Below, in pieces: positions 1 through 10,902 of a stretch of DNA of 49,960 bases; position 1 is the first letter of the stretch, and the number at the start of each line of letters is the position of its first letter. Source of the stretch: Xanthomonas arboricola (GTDB taxonomy: Bacteria; Pseudomonadota; Gammaproteobacteria; Xanthomonadales; Xanthomonadaceae); NCBI RefSeq assembly GCF_003353015.1, contig NZ_QREM01000009.1, positions 853,119 through 903,078 of the forward strand, read 5' to 3'. The position numbers and the translations under genes were made by a program. The notes under the pieces were generated by a model, which saw only the letters and a list, made by a program, of their open reading frames with translations, was not told where the DNA came from and ran no database searches.

Positions 1-28
1 TGCCCGGCAGCCGCCCTCGGACTGCACT

Positions 29-53
29 AAAAAGCCCGGCTGCCAGCCGGGCT
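29..53 (-). terminator. Rho-independent terminator of the murA / EF-hand unit
   Basis: A perfect 9-bp stem (33-41 pairing with 45-53) has a 3-nt loop and, read on the minus strand, is followed by five T residues (the A run at 29-33). It lies about 60 bp past the stop of the minus-strand EF-hand gene and is the clearest intrinsic terminator in the window. Confidence 0.85.
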
Positions 54-112
54 CTTCATTTCAATCAGGCGCGGTGCGGAATCCCTGCAGCAGGCAGAGA
101 CACGCTCACCCC

Positions 113-1962
<1,850 letters not shown>

Positions 1963-2205
1963 TCAGCCTTCCTCAGGCGTCAGGGTCTTCAGCTGCAGCG
2001 CGTGGATCGCCCCGCCCATCAGCTCGCCCAGGGTCGCGTAAACCATGCGATGGCGCGCCAACGGCGCCTTGCCGGCGAATGCGGGGCTGATCACGGTCGC
2101 CTCGAAGTGCACACCGTCGTCGCCGTGCACGTCGACGCGGGCTTCGGGCAAGCCGGATTCGATGAGTTTGCGGATGGTTTCGGCGTCCACGGGGCGTTTC
2201 CTCAT
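1963..2205 (-). CDS. ibaG: BolA/IbaG-family protein
   Basis: This is an 80-residue BolA-fold protein, a family that works with monothiol glutaredoxins in Fe-S cluster handling and stress responses. The conserved pattern includes the HxxHRMVYATLGELM region near residues 50-65, followed by HALQLKTLTPEE at the C terminus. The start at 2205 gives MRKRPVDAETI; an upstream in-frame ATG at 2232 would add nine poorly conserved residues and run further toward the divergent kdsD. Synteny with murA matches the E. coli ibaG-murA pair, favouring IbaG over BolA proper. Confidence 0.88.
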   Translation of the reverse strand: MRKRPVDAETIRKLIESGLPEARVDVHGDDGVHFEATVISPAFAGKAPLARHRMVYATLGELMGGAIHALQLKTLTPEEG

Positions 2206-2243
2206 AAAATGAGCGCACATTCTACTCTTCACCCGAGTCCCGC

Positions 2244-3272
2244 ATGGCCGTCTCGCACCTGCCCTCCGCCACCGTCAGCGACGCCAGCCTGGTCGCCACC
2301 GTCAGCGACGCCAGCCTGGTCGCCAGCGGCCAGCGCGTGCTGGAGATCGAGCGCGAGGCACTGGCCGGCGTGGGCGCGCGGATCGGCAGCGACTTCGCCG
2401 CGGCCTGCCGGCTGGTGCTGGCCTCGCGCGGGCGCGTGGTGGCCACCGGCATGGGCAAGTCCGGGCATATCGCGCGCAAGATCGCCGCCACCCTGGCCTC
2501 CACCGGCACGCCGGCGTTCTTCGTCCATCCGGGCGAGGCCGGGCACGGCGACCTGGGCATGATCACCGAGGCCGACATCGTGCTGGCGCTGTCCTACTCG
2601 GGCGAATCGGACGAGGTGCGTATGCTGCTGCCGGTGCTCAAGCGCCAGGGGAACCCGATCATCGCCATGACCGGGCGCCCGCGCTCTTCGCTGGCCCAGG
2701 CCGCCGACGTGCACCTGGATGTGAGCGTGTCCGCCGAAGCCTGCCCGCTGCATCTGGCGCCCACCTCCAGCACCACCGCCTCGCTGGCGATGGGCGACGC
2801 GCTGGCGGTGGCGCTGCTGGACGCGCGTGGCTTCACCGCCGACGACTTTGCGCGCTCGCATCCGGCCGGCAGCCTGGGCCGGCGCCTGCTGCTGCACATC
2901 ACCGACGTGATGCACGCCGGCGATGACCTGCCGCGCGTGCGCGAGGACGCCAGCCTGAGCGAGGCGCTGATGGAAATGAGCCGCAAGCGCCTGGGCATGA
3001 CCGCGGTGGTCGATGGCCAGGACCGCCTGATCGGCCTGTTCACCGACGGCGACCTGCGCCGCGCGCTGGACAGCGACATCGACGTGCGCAGCGCCGGCAT
3101 TGCCCAGGTGATGACGCGCAACCCCCGCACCATCGGCGCCGACCAGCTGGCCGCCGAAGCCGCGCGGCTGATGGAGGACTACAAGATCAACGGCTTGATC
3201 GTGGTCGACGCCCAGCAGCGCGCGGTCGGCGCATTGAACATTCACGACCTGTTGCGCGCCAAAGTGGTTTAA
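2244..3272 (+). CDS. kdsD: D-arabinose 5-phosphate isomerase KdsD
   Basis: KdsD converts D-ribulose 5-phosphate to D-arabinose 5-phosphate, the first step of Kdo synthesis for lipopolysaccharide. The 342 residues comprise an N-terminal SIS sugar-isomerase domain (with GMGKSGH at 69-75), the family motif ARSHPAGSLGRRLL and two C-terminal CBS domains (about 218-275 and 283-342). The N terminus contains an exact tandem duplication of ATVSDASLV (residues 9-17 and 18-26), so it is nine residues longer than needed. It heads the kdsD-kdsC-lptCAB run and is divergent from ibaG with only 38 bp between starts. Confidence 0.96.
   Translation: MAVSHLPSATVSDASLVATVSDASLVASGQRVLEIEREALAGVGARIGSDFAAACRLVLASRGRVVATGMGKSGHIARKIAATLASTGTPAFFVHPGEAGHGDLGMITEADIVLALSYSGESDEVRMLLPVLKRQGNPIIAMTGRPRSSLAQAADVHLDVSVSAEACPLHLAPTSSTTASLAMGDALAVALLDARGFTADDFARSHPAGSLGRRLLLHITDVMHAGDDLPRVREDASLSEALMEMSRKRLGMTAVVDGQDRLIGLFTDGDLRRALDSDIDVRSAGIAQVMTRNPRTIGADQLAAEAARLMEDYKINGLIVVDAQQRAVGALNIHDLLRAKVV
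2268..2321 (+). repeat. Perfect 27-bp tandem duplication in the 5' end of kdsD
   Basis: Two identical 27-bp units, 2268-2294 and 2295-2321, lie directly head to tail and in frame. They encode ATVSDASLV twice, before the SIS domain begins. The exact identity at the DNA level points to a recent slippage or duplication event. Confidence 0.97.
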
Positions 3273-3321
3273 CAGGTTCAGTTTTCTACCGTTGGAACCC
3301 CGTTCCCACCGATCCGTGCCG

Positions 3322-3870
3322 ATGCCCTACTCCCCTTTGCAGCACCTGTCCGCCGACATCGCCGAGCGCGCCGCGCGTATCCGCCTGGCCTGTTTCGACG
3401 TCGACGGCACCCTGACCGACGGCCGCCTGTACTACGACCACGCCGGCAACGAGAGCAAGGCCTTCAACGTGCTCGACGGCCAGGGACTCAAGCAGCTCGA
3501 CCAGGCCGGCATCCATGTCGCGCTGATCACCGCGCGCGCCAGCCTGTCGGCGGAAAAGCGCGGCCAGGACCTGGGCCTGCACGTGCAGATCGGGGTCAAG
3601 AACAAGCGCCTGGCCGTGCTGGCCCTGTGCCAGGAGCACGGCCTGTCGCTGGACCAGGTGCTGTTCATGGGCGACGACCTGCCCGACCTGCCGGCCCTGC
3701 TGGCGGTCGGCCTGCCGGTCGCACCCGCCAACGCACACCCGTGGATCGCCGAGCGCGTGCAGTGGCATACCCGGGCACGTGGCGGCGACGGTGCCGCGCG
3801 CGAGGTTTGCGATGCGGTGCTGGCCGCGCAGGGCCAGGTCGAGGGCATCATCGAAAGGTTTTCCGCATGA
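3322..3870 (+). CDS. kdsC: 3-deoxy-D-manno-octulosonate 8-phosphate phosphatase KdsC
   Basis: KdsC removes phosphate from Kdo 8-phosphate in the cytoplasm. It is a small HAD-superfamily phosphatase of 182 residues without a large cap. Motif I is FDVDGTLTDG with nucleophile Asp26 and Asp28, motif II is LITAR, and motif IV is GDDLPDLP. An in-frame TTG at 3292 could extend the protein by ten residues, but the ATG at 3322 fits the family better. The stop overlaps the lptC start (ATGA), consistent with coupled translation. Confidence 0.95.
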   Translation: MPYSPLQHLSADIAERAARIRLACFDVDGTLTDGRLYYDHAGNESKAFNVLDGQGLKQLDQAGIHVALITARASLSAEKRGQDLGLHVQIGVKNKRLAVLALCQEHGLSLDQVLFMGDDLPDLPALLAVGLPVAPANAHPWIAERVQWHTRARGGDGAAREVCDAVLAAQGQVEGIIERFSA

Positions 3871-4442
3871 GCTGGAACTGGCGCACCACCCTGGGCGTGA
3901 CGTTGTTCGCCGCGGCAGTGATCTCCGGCTGGTCGGCCTGGCAGCAGCGCGCCCGCCCGGTCGCCGCGGCGGTGGACGATTCGCGCGCCGACTACGTGCT
4001 GCGCGACTTCGAACTGATTGCGCTGGACAAGGAGACCGGCAAGGAATCGATGACGCTGCGTGCGCCGGAAATGCACCGCAACCGCGCCGATCGCACCTCC
4101 GAGGTCACCACCCCGGTGTTCCTGCTGCCCGACAACGCCAATCAGCCGTGGACGCTGCGCTCCAAGACCGGCTGGATCAGCCCCAAGGGCGACGAACTGC
4201 GCCTGCGCGGCGATGTCGAGGGCGACAGCCCCACCGGCGGCGCGACCCCGCCGACCACGTTCCGCACCCAGAGCCTGGACGTGTTCCCGCAGCAGAATCT
4301 CGCCAAGACCGCTGCCCCGGTGAGCATGAGCCGGCCGGGTATCATGCAGAGCGGGGTCGGCTTCGAGGCCGACCTCAAATCACGCCAGTACAAGCTCCTT
4401 TCCCAGGTCAAGACCCGTTATGAACCGAATGCTGCCCGCTAA
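3867..4442 (+). CDS. lptC: LPS export system protein LptC
   Basis: LptC is a bitopic inner-membrane protein that passes LPS from the LptBFG transporter to LptA. The 191-residue product has one N-terminal transmembrane segment (about residues 8-24) followed by a periplasmic beta-jellyroll region with DYVLRDFELIALD and TLRAPEMHRNRADRTSEVTTPVF. Sequence conservation in this family is low, so the call also rests on its position between kdsC and lptA. It overlaps kdsC by 4 bp and lptA by 23 bp. Confidence 0.92.
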   Translation: MSWNWRTTLGVTLFAAAVISGWSAWQQRARPVAAAVDDSRADYVLRDFELIALDKETGKESMTLRAPEMHRNRADRTSEVTTPVFLLPDNANQPWTLRSKTGWISPKGDELRLRGDVEGDSPTGGATPPTTFRTQSLDVFPQQNLAKTAAPVSMSRPGIMQSGVGFEADLKSRQYKLLSQVKTRYEPNAAR

Positions 4443-4979
4443 GCTGGCGTTTGCCGCGCTGCTGCTGCCTGCCCTTGCGATGGCCAAGACCAGCGACCGC
4501 AATCAGCCGATGGCGATCGACTCCAATGCCAACGACTGCAACATGCTCGACGACAGCGGCAAATGCCGCTTCAGCGGCAATGTGGTGATCACCCAGGGCA
4601 CGCTGGAAATCCATGCCGACACCGCCGACATCTTCCAGAAGAACGGCCAGACCGACCGCGTCGTGCTGACCGGCAAGCAGGCCACGCTGAAGCAGCAGAT
4701 GGACGACGGCGCGATGATGAACGGCCAGGCCGACAACATCGAGTACCAGGTCGCCAACGAAGTCATCGTGCTGACCGGCAACTACAAGGTCGACTCGCCC
4801 AAGGGCACCAACGCCGGCCAGCGCATGGTCTACAACACCAAGACCGGCAACATGCAAAGCGGTGGCGACGGCAGCCGCGTGCGCACCATCATCCAGCCGA
4901 AGACGGGGGCGCCGGCCACGGCGGCGCCTGCTCCCGCGCCGGCCGCCAAGCCCGCGACCAAGCCGCAGGGGAAGAAGTA

Positions 4980-4980
<1 letters not shown>
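4420..4980 (+). CDS. lptA: LPS transport periplasmic protein LptA
   Basis: LptA forms the periplasmic bridge that carries LPS from LptC to LptD/E at the outer membrane. The 186-residue protein begins with a Sec signal peptide probably cleaved after AMA near residue 22. It then shows the LptA-fold region containing [24 protein letters not shown]. The C-terminal 25 residues are rich in Ala, Pro and Lys and look disordered. The gene starts inside lptC, and its TAA stop shares an A with the lptB ATG. Confidence 0.95.
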
Positions 4981-5699
<719 letters not shown>

Positions 5700-5739
5700 G
5701 CGCGTCGCCGCGCCATCGATTTTCCCAGTCAGTGCCCGC

Positions 5740-7179
5740 ATGAAAGCCCGGCTCCAGACATCGCTAGGACAGCAGTTGGTCATGACGCCGCAGTTGCGTC
5801 AGGCGATCAAGCTATTGCAGATGTCCACCACCGAGCTGGAACTGGAAATTGCCGAAGCGGTGGAGACCAATCCGCTGCTGGAATGGGCCGACGAGGCCGC
5901 GCATGCGGCCAACGAGCGTCCGGTGGAAGCCTCCTCGGCCGCCTCCACCGACGACACCCCGCGCGAAGAACCGGCCCCGACCGAGCGCGACGACGACTGG
6001 TCGCAGGACGAGTTGCAGTGGACCGGCTCGGGCAGCGGTGGCAGCTTCGACGACGACGAGTCCGGCGATGCCGCCGAGCGCGTGGCCGAATCCGAAACCC
6101 TGGCCGACCACCTGCTGTGGCAGCTGCACCTGTCGCCGCTGTCGCCGCGCGACCGCCAGATCGGCGCGATGCTGATCGATGCGCTGGACGAAGACGGCTA
6201 CCTGCGCGAACCGCTGTCGGCCATCCTGGAAACGCTGGCACTGGGTGCAGCGGTGGACGAGGCCGACGTGCTCACCGTGCTGCACCAGATCCAGCGCTTC
6301 GACCCGGTCGGCGTGGGTGCGCGCACCCTGGGCGAATGCCTGGCACTGCAGCTGGCGGTGCTCGACCCGGCCACCCCGGGGCGCGAGCTGGCGCTGCAGA
6401 TCGTCGCCGGCCCGCTGGAGCGCCTGCCGCGCAGCGGCGTGGCCGGCCTGGCGCACGAACTCAAGCGCTCCACCGCCGATGTCGACCAGGCGGTGCAGCT
6501 GGTGCGCTCGCTGGACCCGCGTCCGGGCAAGCAGATCGGCGACCTGGCGCAGGACAGCTACGTGGTGCCGGACTGCGTGATCTGGCGCCAGCGCGGCGTG
6601 TGGCGGGCCTCGCTGGCCGGCCGCGCCCAGCCCAAGGTCACCATCCACCGCGGCTACGAGAACCTGATCCGCAGCTGCGGCGAGTCCGATGCCGGCTATC
6701 TGCGCGGCCAGCTGCAGGAGGCGCGCTGGCTGCTCAAGAGCCTGGAAGCGCGCGGCGAGACCCTGCTGCGGGTGGTGCGCTGCCTGCTGCAGCACCAGGC
6801 CGGGTTCCTGGAATTCGGCGCGCAGGCCTTGCGCCCGCTGACCCTGCGCGAGATCGCCGGCGAGCTTGGCCTGCACGAATCGACCATTTCCCGCGCGATC
6901 GCCCGCAAGTACGTGCGCACCCCGCGCGGCACCATCGCGCTGCGCTCGTTCTTCGCCTCCGGCATCGACACCGACAGCGGCGGCGAGGCCTCCAGCACCG
7001 CCATCCAGGCCATGATCCGGCGCCTGATCGAGGCGGAAAACCCGCGCAAACCGCTGTCGGACGCCAAGTTGGCCGACCTGCTGAAAACCTCCGGCGTACC
7101 AGTGGCGCGGCGCACCGTTGCGAAGTATCGTGAGGCCATGAACATTTCCGCCTCCCACGAACGCGTCCGTATCGCCTGA
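5740..7179 (+). CDS. rpoN: RNA polymerase sigma-54 factor RpoN
   Basis: RpoN directs RNA polymerase to -24/-12 promoters that need an enhancer-binding ATPase. The 479-residue protein has the Gln/Leu-rich region I (LGQQLVMTPQLRQAIKLLQMS), an acidic linker (about 55-115), the core-binding region, a helix-turn-helix near LHESTISRAI, and the RpoN box ARRTVAKYR at 456-464. Its placement between lptB and hpf is the classic location. Xanthomonas species often carry a second copy near flagellar genes, which is not in this window. Confidence 0.97.
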   Translation: MKARLQTSLGQQLVMTPQLRQAIKLLQMSTTELELEIAEAVETNPLLEWADEAAHAANERPVEASSAASTDDTPREEPAPTERDDDWSQDELQWTGSGSGGSFDDDESGDAAERVAESETLADHLLWQLHLSPLSPRDRQIGAMLIDALDEDGYLREPLSAILETLALGAAVDEADVLTVLHQIQRFDPVGVGARTLGECLALQLAVLDPATPGRELALQIVAGPLERLPRSGVAGLAHELKRSTADVDQAVQLVRSLDPRPGKQIGDLAQDSYVVPDCVIWRQRGVWRASLAGRAQPKVTIHRGYENLIRSCGESDAGYLRGQLQEARWLLKSLEARGETLLRVVRCLLQHQAGFLEFGAQALRPLTLREIAGELGLHESTISRAIARKYVRTPRGTIALRSFFASGIDTDSGGEASSTAIQAMIRRLIEAENPRKPLSDAKLADLLKTSGVPVARRTVAKYREAMNISASHERVRIA

Positions 7180-7265
7180 CGTTGCCCCAGCGCAACGCCG
7201 GCCTGCGCCGGGTTCGTCGGACCACCGGAAAGGTTCATTGGCCCACCGACCAATGGAGGTATCCG

Positions 7266-7583
7266 ATGCGTATCGAGACGTATGGCCACCAGCTTGAAGT
7301 GACCCCCGCGCTGCGGGAGTACGTGGCAAGCAAGCTGCAGCGATTGCAGCGCCATTTCGACCAGCACTGCGAAGTCCGGACCCAGCTGGCCGTCCGCAAG
7401 CCAGACCACCACGTGGTCGCCACCGTCAACCTTCCCGGTCGCACCCTGCACGCCGATGCCAGCGGCTCCACCATGTACGCGGCCATCGACCTGCTGGTCG
7501 ACAAGCTCGACCGCCTGGTGCTCAAGCACAAGGAAAAGAAATGTAACCACCATGCACGCGAGGTGCGCGACAATCCCGCATGA
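7266..7583 (+). CDS. hpf: Ribosome hibernation promoting factor HPF, short form
   Basis: HPF binds the 30S decoding region and promotes dimerisation of idle ribosomes in stationary phase. The 105-residue product is the short gammaproteobacterial type, with no long-HPF C-terminal dimerisation domain. It contains MRIETYGHQLEVTPALREYV and the HADASGSTMYAAIDLLVDKL helix. A strong Shine-Dalgarno (GGAGGT, 7255-7260) sits 5 bp before the ATG at 7266, which decides against the longer in-frame start at 7182. Confidence 0.95.
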   Translation: MRIETYGHQLEVTPALREYVASKLQRLQRHFDQHCEVRTQLAVRKPDHHVVATVNLPGRTLHADASGSTMYAAIDLLVDKLDRLVLKHKEKKCNHHAREVRDNPA

Positions 7584-7604
7584 CGCTTCCCGCTTGATGC
7601 CCTC

Positions 7605-8063
7605 ATGCCTTTAACCGATCTGATGGCGGCCGTGCGCACCGTGGTGTCGCCGGCCGCCGATCGCGACACCGTGCTGCATACCGCCGCCGACCTGCTGTCC
7701 TGCCGCCAGGCCGGTGCCGACGAGCTCTACGCCAACCTGTGCGAGCGCGAGGCGCTGGGCAGCACCGCCATCGGCCACGGCATCGCCATCCCGCATGGGC
7801 GCTGCCCCAATCTCACCGAACCGCGTGGCGCCTTGCTGCGCCTGGATACGCCGGTGGCCTTCGGCGGCGACGAGCCGGTGGACCTGATCTTTGCGATGGC
7901 GGTGCCTGCGCACTACACCCACCAGCACCTGATGCTGCTGTCGGAACTGGCCGAACGGTTTTCCGATGCGCAGTTCCGTCAGCAGCTGCGCGCCGCCCCC
8001 GACGCGGACGCCTTGATGGCGCTGCTCACCGACGCCCCGCCACCACAGGCCAGCGCCGCATGA
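7605..8063 (+). CDS. ptsN: Nitrogen-PTS phosphocarrier EIIA-Ntr
   Basis: EIIA-Ntr is the terminal phosphoacceptor of the nitrogen phosphotransferase chain and regulates targets such as potassium transport by protein contacts. The 152-residue protein has the phospho-histidine His64 in [11 protein letters not shown]. The gene sits in the usual order after rpoN-hpf, and its stop overlaps the hprK start (ATGA). Confidence 0.96.
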   Translation: MPLTDLMAAVRTVVSPAADRDTVLHTAADLLSCRQAGADELYANLCEREALGSTAIGHGIAIPHGRCPNLTEPRGALLRLDTPVAFGGDEPVDLIFAMAVPAHYTHQHLMLLSELAERFSDAQFRQQLRAAPDADALMALLTDAPPPQASAA

Positions 8064-9010
8064 ATACCAGCATCACCGCACGCGAACTGTTCGACCAGCA
8101 GCGCGACAAGCTGGCGCTGCGCTGGGTCGCCGGCCAGAAGGGCGAGCACCGCGAGATCGAAGCCGGCAGCAACAATGCGCGCCGCCCGTCGCTGGCCGGC
8201 TACCTCAACGTGATCTATCCCAACAAGGTGCAGATCCTGGGCACCGAGGAGCTGGCCTGGCTGGATTCGCTGGATGCGCGCCAGCGCTGGGAAACCATCG
8301 AGAAGATCATCCAGGTGCAGCCGCTGGCGCTGGCGATCAGCAAGAACCAGTCCTGCCCGGAAGACCTGCGCGCGGCCGCGGATGAATCCAACACGCCGCT
8401 GTGGATCTCGCCCAAACGCGGCCATGAGCTGCTCAACCATCTCTCCTACCACCTGGCGCGCACGCTGGCGCCGCGGGTCACGCTGCACGGCGTGTTCATG
8501 GAGATCTATTCGATCGGCGTGCTGATCACCGGCGAGGCCGGCTCGGGCAAGAGCGAGCTGGCGCTGGAACTGCTCAGCCGCGGCCACCGCCTGGTGGCCG
8601 ACGACGCCCCCGAGTTCACCCAGATCGCGCCCGACGTGCTCGACGGCACTTGCCCGGAACTGCTGCAAGACCTGCTGGAAGTGCGCGGCCTGGGCGTGCT
8701 CAACGTGCGCGACATGTTCGGCGACACCGCGGTGAAGAAGAACAAGTACCTGCGCCTGATCGTGCACCTGACCCGCCCGATGACCGAGCCCACCCCGTCC
8801 GGTTACGAGCGCCTGACCGGCGATTCCGGCAGCCGGCATGTGCTGGACCTGGACGTGCCGCTGATCACCCTGCCGGTGATGCCCGGCCGCAACCTGGCAG
8901 TGCTGACCGAGGCGGCCACGCGGCTGCATATCCTGCGCACCAAGGGCATCGACCCGGCGGCGATGTTCATCGCCCGCCACAGCAACCTGCTGGAGCGACG
9001 CACGCCATGA
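8060..9010 (+). CDS. hprK: HPr kinase/phosphorylase HprK
   Basis: HprK phosphorylates and dephosphorylates HPr on Ser46 in response to metabolites. The 316-residue protein has the N-terminal HprK domain, then the kinase domain with [17 protein letters not shown], Walker A GEAGSGKS (158-165) and the family signature [15 protein letters not shown]. The matching HPr serine is present in ptsH within this window. The gene overlaps ptsN and rapZ by 4 bp each, so the three are translationally coupled. Confidence 0.97.
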   Translation: MNTSITARELFDQQRDKLALRWVAGQKGEHREIEAGSNNARRPSLAGYLNVIYPNKVQILGTEELAWLDSLDARQRWETIEKIIQVQPLALAISKNQSCPEDLRAAADESNTPLWISPKRGHELLNHLSYHLARTLAPRVTLHGVFMEIYSIGVLITGEAGSGKSELALELLSRGHRLVADDAPEFTQIAPDVLDGTCPELLQDLLEVRGLGVLNVRDMFGDTAVKKNKYLRLIVHLTRPMTEPTPSGYERLTGDSGSRHVLDLDVPLITLPVMPGRNLAVLTEAATRLHILRTKGIDPAAMFIARHSNLLERRTP

Positions 9011-9879
9011 GTACCGCGCCCTCCACGTTGATGATCGTGAGCGGGCTGTCCGGCTCGGGCAAATCGGTCGCGTTGAAGACCTTCGAGGATCTGGACTACT
9101 ACTGCTCGGACAACCTGCCGGTCGAACTGCTGCCGGACTTCGTCAAGAGCCGCCTGCGTGGCAACCCGATCGGCGACCAGCGCCTGGCGGTGGGCATCGA
9201 TGTGCGCAGCCGCAGCGACCTGACCCAGCTGGCGCAATGGCGCCAGGCCGCGCAGGAATACGGCATCGAGGCGCGGCTGCTGTTTTTCGAGGCCAGCGAC
9301 GAGGCGCTGATCAAGCGTTATGCCGATACCCGCCGCCGCCATCCGCTCAGCCATCTTGGCCTGGCCTTGCCGGAAGCGATCACCCGCGAGCGGCAGCTGA
9401 CCGAACCGCTGCGCGCGCAGGCCGATGCCATCATCGACACCAGCGCGCTCAACGTGCACCAGCTGCGTCGCCGGGTGGTCACCGAGTTCGCGCTCGGCAC
9501 CAGCGACCGGCTGTCGCTGCTGTTCGAATCGTTCGCCTACAAGCGCGGCGTGCCGGCCGAGGCCGACTTCGTGTTCGATGCGCGCGTGCTGCCCAACCCG
9601 CACTGGGACCCGGAGCTGCGCCCGCTGACCGGCCGCGATGCCGGCGTGCGCGACTATCTGGACGGGCAACCGGACGTACAGCGCTACAGCGCGCAGATCG
9701 TGGACCTGCTCGATACCTGGCTGCCGCGGTTGCGCAACGACACCCGCAGCTACGTCACCATCGCCTTCGGCTGCACCGGCGGCAAGCATCGCTCGGTGTA
9801 TCTGGCCGAGCGCATGGCGCGGCATGCGCGCGAGCAGGGCTGGCCGGAAGTGGCGACGTTTCATCGCGAGCAGGATTGA
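9007..9879 (+). CDS. rapZ: RNase adapter / nucleotide-binding protein RapZ
   Basis: RapZ-family proteins bind nucleotides and RNA; in enterobacteria RapZ controls the GlmZ small RNA and amino-sugar synthesis. The 290 residues include Walker A GLSGSGKS (13-20), a Walker B-like region, and a C-terminal domain ending in [24 protein letters not shown], the most conserved part of the family. No GlmY/GlmZ homologue is evident here, so the RNA partner in this organism is open. Confidence 0.95.
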   Translation: MSTAPSTLMIVSGLSGSGKSVALKTFEDLDYYCSDNLPVELLPDFVKSRLRGNPIGDQRLAVGIDVRSRSDLTQLAQWRQAAQEYGIEARLLFFEASDEALIKRYADTRRRHPLSHLGLALPEAITRERQLTEPLRAQADAIIDTSALNVHQLRRRVVTEFALGTSDRLSLLFESFAYKRGVPAEADFVFDARVLPNPHWDPELRPLTGRDAGVRDYLDGQPDVQRYSAQIVDLLDTWLPRLRNDTRSYVTIAFGCTGGKHRSVYLAERMARHAREQGWPEVATFHREQD

Positions 9880-10189
9880 AGGGCTGGGATTCGGGATTCG
9901 GGAATCGGCAAAGCGGTGCCGTGCGGACTGCAAGCATGCGTGTCATCGGTGCAGGTGCGCGCACATTCTGATCATGCGCGGCCTGCCACTTGCGAACTGC
10001 AGCGCTCGCTTGTGACGTGGTTCGCATCGGAACGCCGGATGTCGCGACCATTGCCACACGACGACCACGCGCGTGTTGCCTTCACTGCGTGCGATCCATT
10101 GCAGCGGTCCTAAACGGCTATTCATTTCGCGACACATCGGTGCCGGCAAACGCTATCGCGCGGTCATGCCGACCTGTTAACGTTTCGGC
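9880..10189. other. Intergenic region between rapZ and the EIIA-Man gene
   Basis: This 310-bp stretch breaks the long plus-strand run. It holds the heptamer repeat at 9886-9908 and presumably a promoter for the EIIA-ptsH-ptsI unit. I found no gene, RNA gene or clear terminator. Confidence 0.5.
9886..9908 (+). repeat. Three tandem GGGATTC-type heptamers
   Basis: The units are GGGATTC, GGGATTC and GGGAATC, followed by GG, starting 7 bp after the rapZ stop. Similar short GGGATTCGGGATT tracts recur between genes in Xanthomonas genomes, from my memory of the genus. Function unknown. Confidence 0.7.
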
Positions 10190-10582
10190 ATGGCCTGTGG
10201 CATTCTCCTCATTACTCATCCCGGCATCGGCGCGGCGTTGTTGAACGTGGCGACGGGGCTGTTGCGGCAGCTGCCGCTGAAGACCGAAGCGTTCGACGTG
10301 CCGCTCGATGCAGACCTGGACGCCTTGTTGCCCCAGGCCTCGTCGGCGATGCGACGGGTCGACAGCGGCGATGGCGTGCTGGTCATGACCGACCTGTACG
10401 GCGCCAGCCCCAGCAATCTCGCCAGCCGGTTGGCAAAGCTCGGCACGCCGGTTCGCCGGGTGTCCGCGCTCAGCCTGCCGATGCTGCTGCGGGTGATGAA
10501 CTACCCCGAACAAGGATTGCAGGAGCTGCCCGCCACCGCGGCGGCAGGCACCCGCAACGGAGCGATCATCGACGATGCTTGA
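10190..10582 (+). CDS. PTS mannose-type EIIA domain protein
   Basis: This is a 130-residue stand-alone EIIA of the mannose family, a cytoplasmic protein that accepts phosphate from HPr. The active-site histidine is His10 in ILLITHPGIG, and the family pattern GDGVLVMTDLYGASPSNLA follows near residues 63-81. No EIIB, EIIC or EIID is encoded nearby, so it is probably regulatory, as in several proteobacteria with HprK. The last 8 bp overlap ptsH. It may be listed as manX or ptsL-like elsewhere. Confidence 0.93.
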   Translation: MACGILLITHPGIGAALLNVATGLLRQLPLKTEAFDVPLDADLDALLPQASSAMRRVDSGDGVLVMTDLYGASPSNLASRLAKLGTPVRRVSALSLPMLLRVMNYPEQGLQELPATAAAGTRNGAIIDDA

Positions 10583-10844
10583 ACGCGAACTCATAGTTTC
10601 CAACCGACTCGGACTGCATGCGCGGGCAACCGCCAAGCTGGTGCAGACGCTGTCGTCCTATCGCAGCAACGCCACCCTGGCGGCCAAGGGCCGCGAGGTA
10701 AACGCCAAGAGCATCATGGGCGTGATGCTGCTGGCCGCAGGCCAGGGCACCAGCGTGGTGGTGCGGCTGGATGGCGAAGACGAAGCGCAGGCCCTGCAGG
10801 CGCTGGTGGACCTGTTCGAGCGTCGTTTCGACGAGGACAGCTGA
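10575..10844 (+). CDS. ptsH: Phosphocarrier protein HPr
   Basis: HPr relays phosphate from enzyme I to EIIA proteins. The 89-residue protein has the catalytic His15 in GLHARATAKLV and the regulatory Ser46 in AKSIMGVM, the HprK target. The retention of Ser46 together with hprK in the same window supports a kinase-controlled switch. It overlaps the EIIA-Man gene and precedes ptsI by 58 bp. Confidence 0.97.
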   Translation: MLERELIVSNRLGLHARATAKLVQTLSSYRSNATLAAKGREVNAKSIMGVMLLAAGQGTSVVVRLDGEDEAQALQALVDLFERRFDEDS

Positions 10845-10902
10845 GCATGCGCGGGGTCGGTGCGGGGCTGACCGACAGGGCGCGGCTGCGCCAGGGGCGC
10901 AC

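Noticed and set aside
10771-10902. N-terminal extension of ptsI
   Set aside because: It overlaps ptsH in another frame and encodes a Cys/Arg/Trp-rich stretch unlike enzyme I.
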